Assembly: GCA_022822005.1 (NCBI GenBank) | Contig: JAJECO010000068.1 | Location: 1 to 62,768 of the forward strand | DNA length: 62,768 nt | Direction: 5' to 3' | Source: Candidatus Poribacteria bacterium | GTDB lineage: Bacteria; Poribacteria; WGA-4E; PCPOR2b | Shown: positions 62,244 to 62,768 of the stretch, one piece after another | Layout: the number at the start of each line of letters is the position of its first letter | How positions within the stretch are numbered: position 1 is the first letter of the stretch | Program-made: the position numbers and the translations under genes | Notes under the pieces: model-generated | Seen by the model: the letters and a program-made list of their open reading frames with translations, nothing else | Told to the model about the DNA's origin: nothing | Database searches by the model: none

Positions 62244-62295
62244 AAAGCGTAAAACGCGAGGAGAACACTCCTAGATCTGTGACGTTTTACGCTTT
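62244..62295 (-). terminator. Rho-independent terminator of rpsT with nested hairpin
   Basis: On the minus strand a perfect 13-bp stem (62283-62295 with 62244-62256) encloses a 26-nt loop containing a second 5-bp hairpin (AGGAG/CTCCT). The descending arm ends CGCTTT and runs into TTGTTTTTCCCC. The structure begins 25 bp after the rpsT stop, so it is a good intrinsic terminator for that gene. Confidence 0.85.
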
Positions 62296-62319
62296 ATGTA
62301 TACCAGCGCACTCTTGGAT

Positions 62320-62589
62320 TTAGGCGCTCACTATTTTATTAATGTCATGTGACAGGCGGGATTTCTTTCGATTTGCCATGCCCTTTTTGATAATCCCTTT
62401 CCCTGCAGCTCTATCTAGGTGGCTTGCTGCTTGACGGTATAACTCCTGTGCTTGTTCCGTGTCTCCATCTGCAATTGCGGTTTCGGTTTGCTTGAGCATG
62501 GTTCTTAGTGCGGACTTGCGCTGCGTGTTCCGATCACGCTTCTTTTTGTCCGCGCGGACATGCTTCATACCAGAGCTTCTAGTGGGCAA
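62320..62589 (-). CDS. rpsT: 30S ribosomal protein S20
   Basis: An 89-aa S20 protein: basic N-terminus with ADKKKRDRNTQRKSALRTML, middle helix AIADGDTEQAQELYRQAASHLDRAAGKG, and IIKKGMANRKKSRLSHDINK at the end. It binds 16S rRNA early in 30S assembly. The start is a TTG at 62589 preceded by GGAGGTGAG at good spacing; an internal ATG (62568) would truncate the usual N-terminus. Transcription ends at the hairpin at 62244-62295. Confidence 0.95.
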   Translation of the reverse strand: MPTRSSGMKHVRADKKKRDRNTQRKSALRTMLKQTETAIADGDTEQAQELYRQAASHLDRAAGKGIIKKGMANRKKSRLSHDINKIVSA

Positions 62590-62751
62590 TTCAACTCACC
62601 TCCATTCCTTAGTAAATCCCATTTCATGACCAGAAATCCGTTATTTGCCATAATAATAGCATAATCCGCTCCCATTTGTCCAATCCCATTTGATAATACA
62701 TAGGACCACCTCTATTCTCTCGTAGCTCGATCTTTACCCCGAATTCGTAGG

Positions 62752-62768
62752 CGGGGCAAGATGCCCCG
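62752..62768. repeat. GGGCAAGATGCCC-family palindrome at the window end
   Basis: CGGGGCA-AGA-TGCCCCG is a perfect 7-bp stem with a 3-nt loop, cut by the end of the window. It is preceded by GTAGG. It belongs with the palindromes at 39031 and, degenerately, 25015. 62590-62751 otherwise contain only the rpsT upstream region. Confidence 0.6.

Noticed and set aside
1-62768. CRISPR arrays, rRNA or tRNA genes, prophage, complete insertion sequences
   Set aside because: No regular direct-repeat array, rRNA stretch or transposase gene was seen on either strand.

Overview
The window looks like chromosomal DNA from an uncultured Gram-negative bacterium. Outer-membrane machinery is plain: two TonB-dependent receptors, an OmpA-type protein and several lipoproteins. 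The gene set is a mixture I associate with Candidatus Poribacteria and related sponge, marine or soil lineages: two phytanoyl-CoA-dioxygenase-like (PhyH) enzymes, two sugar-phosphate isomerase/epimerase-type TIM barrels, Gfo/Idh/MocA and Ldh2-type oxidoreductases, a sialidase-like protein, CRTAC1-type (FG-GAP plus ASPIC/UnbV) proteins, a leucine-rich-repeat/dockerin protein and EutN/CcmL shell proteins. This placement is an inference from gene content. No rRNA or tRNA gene was found to confirm it.

Layout. 1-8200: twin hairpins, a P-loop kinase, an AzgA-type purine permease, a methyltransferase, then a minus-strand epimerase, sialidase and SLC12-like transporter. 8300-18400: a very large beta-propeller lipoprotein diverges from two TonB receptors and a TolB-like propeller, which suggests a surface uptake or sensing module. 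18400-21000: a Rieske monooxygenase and its flavin/2Fe-2S reductase, overlapping by 4 bp, with a small membrane protein upstream. 21000-24700: a decayed C-terminal sorting-domain fragment, an O-methyltransferase, and a minus-strand cluster of two EutN/CcmL proteins, a rhomboid protease and a discoidin-like lipoprotein. 25100-34400: one long same-strand series of ribE-ribBA-ribH, a three-gene restriction-modification system (m4C-type methylase, PD-(D/E)xK nuclease, m6A-type methylase), hisH, and an NtrB/NtrC-like two-component pair.

34700-49500: secreted or surface proteins (LRR-Ig-dockerin, acidic lipoprotein, two CRTAC1-type proteins, one with TPRs), a HyuB-type hydantoinase/oxoprolinase subunit translationally coupled to a tiny zinc-finger protein, a DUF4173-like membrane protein, an MDR dehydrogenase, a DUF488-like protein and a NadD-like nucleotidyltransferase. 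49700-62600: a catabolic and housekeeping stretch with Ldh2, Nudix, Gfo/Idh/MocA, EamA, PhyH, epimerase, MurQ, a TPR lipoprotein, an OmpA-like protein, a second PhyH, MtaB, a multi-zinc-ribbon protein and ribosomal protein S20 with a clear terminator.

Intergenic DNA is rich in short palindromes that fall into recurrent families. One family has inverted ends plus a central hairpin and resembles a MITE. The observations most worth following are the EutN doublet linked to a rhomboid protease, the two-methylase restriction system embedded between biosynthetic genes, the HyuB/zinc-finger coupling, the propeller-lipoprotein/TonB locus, and the MITE-like repeat.
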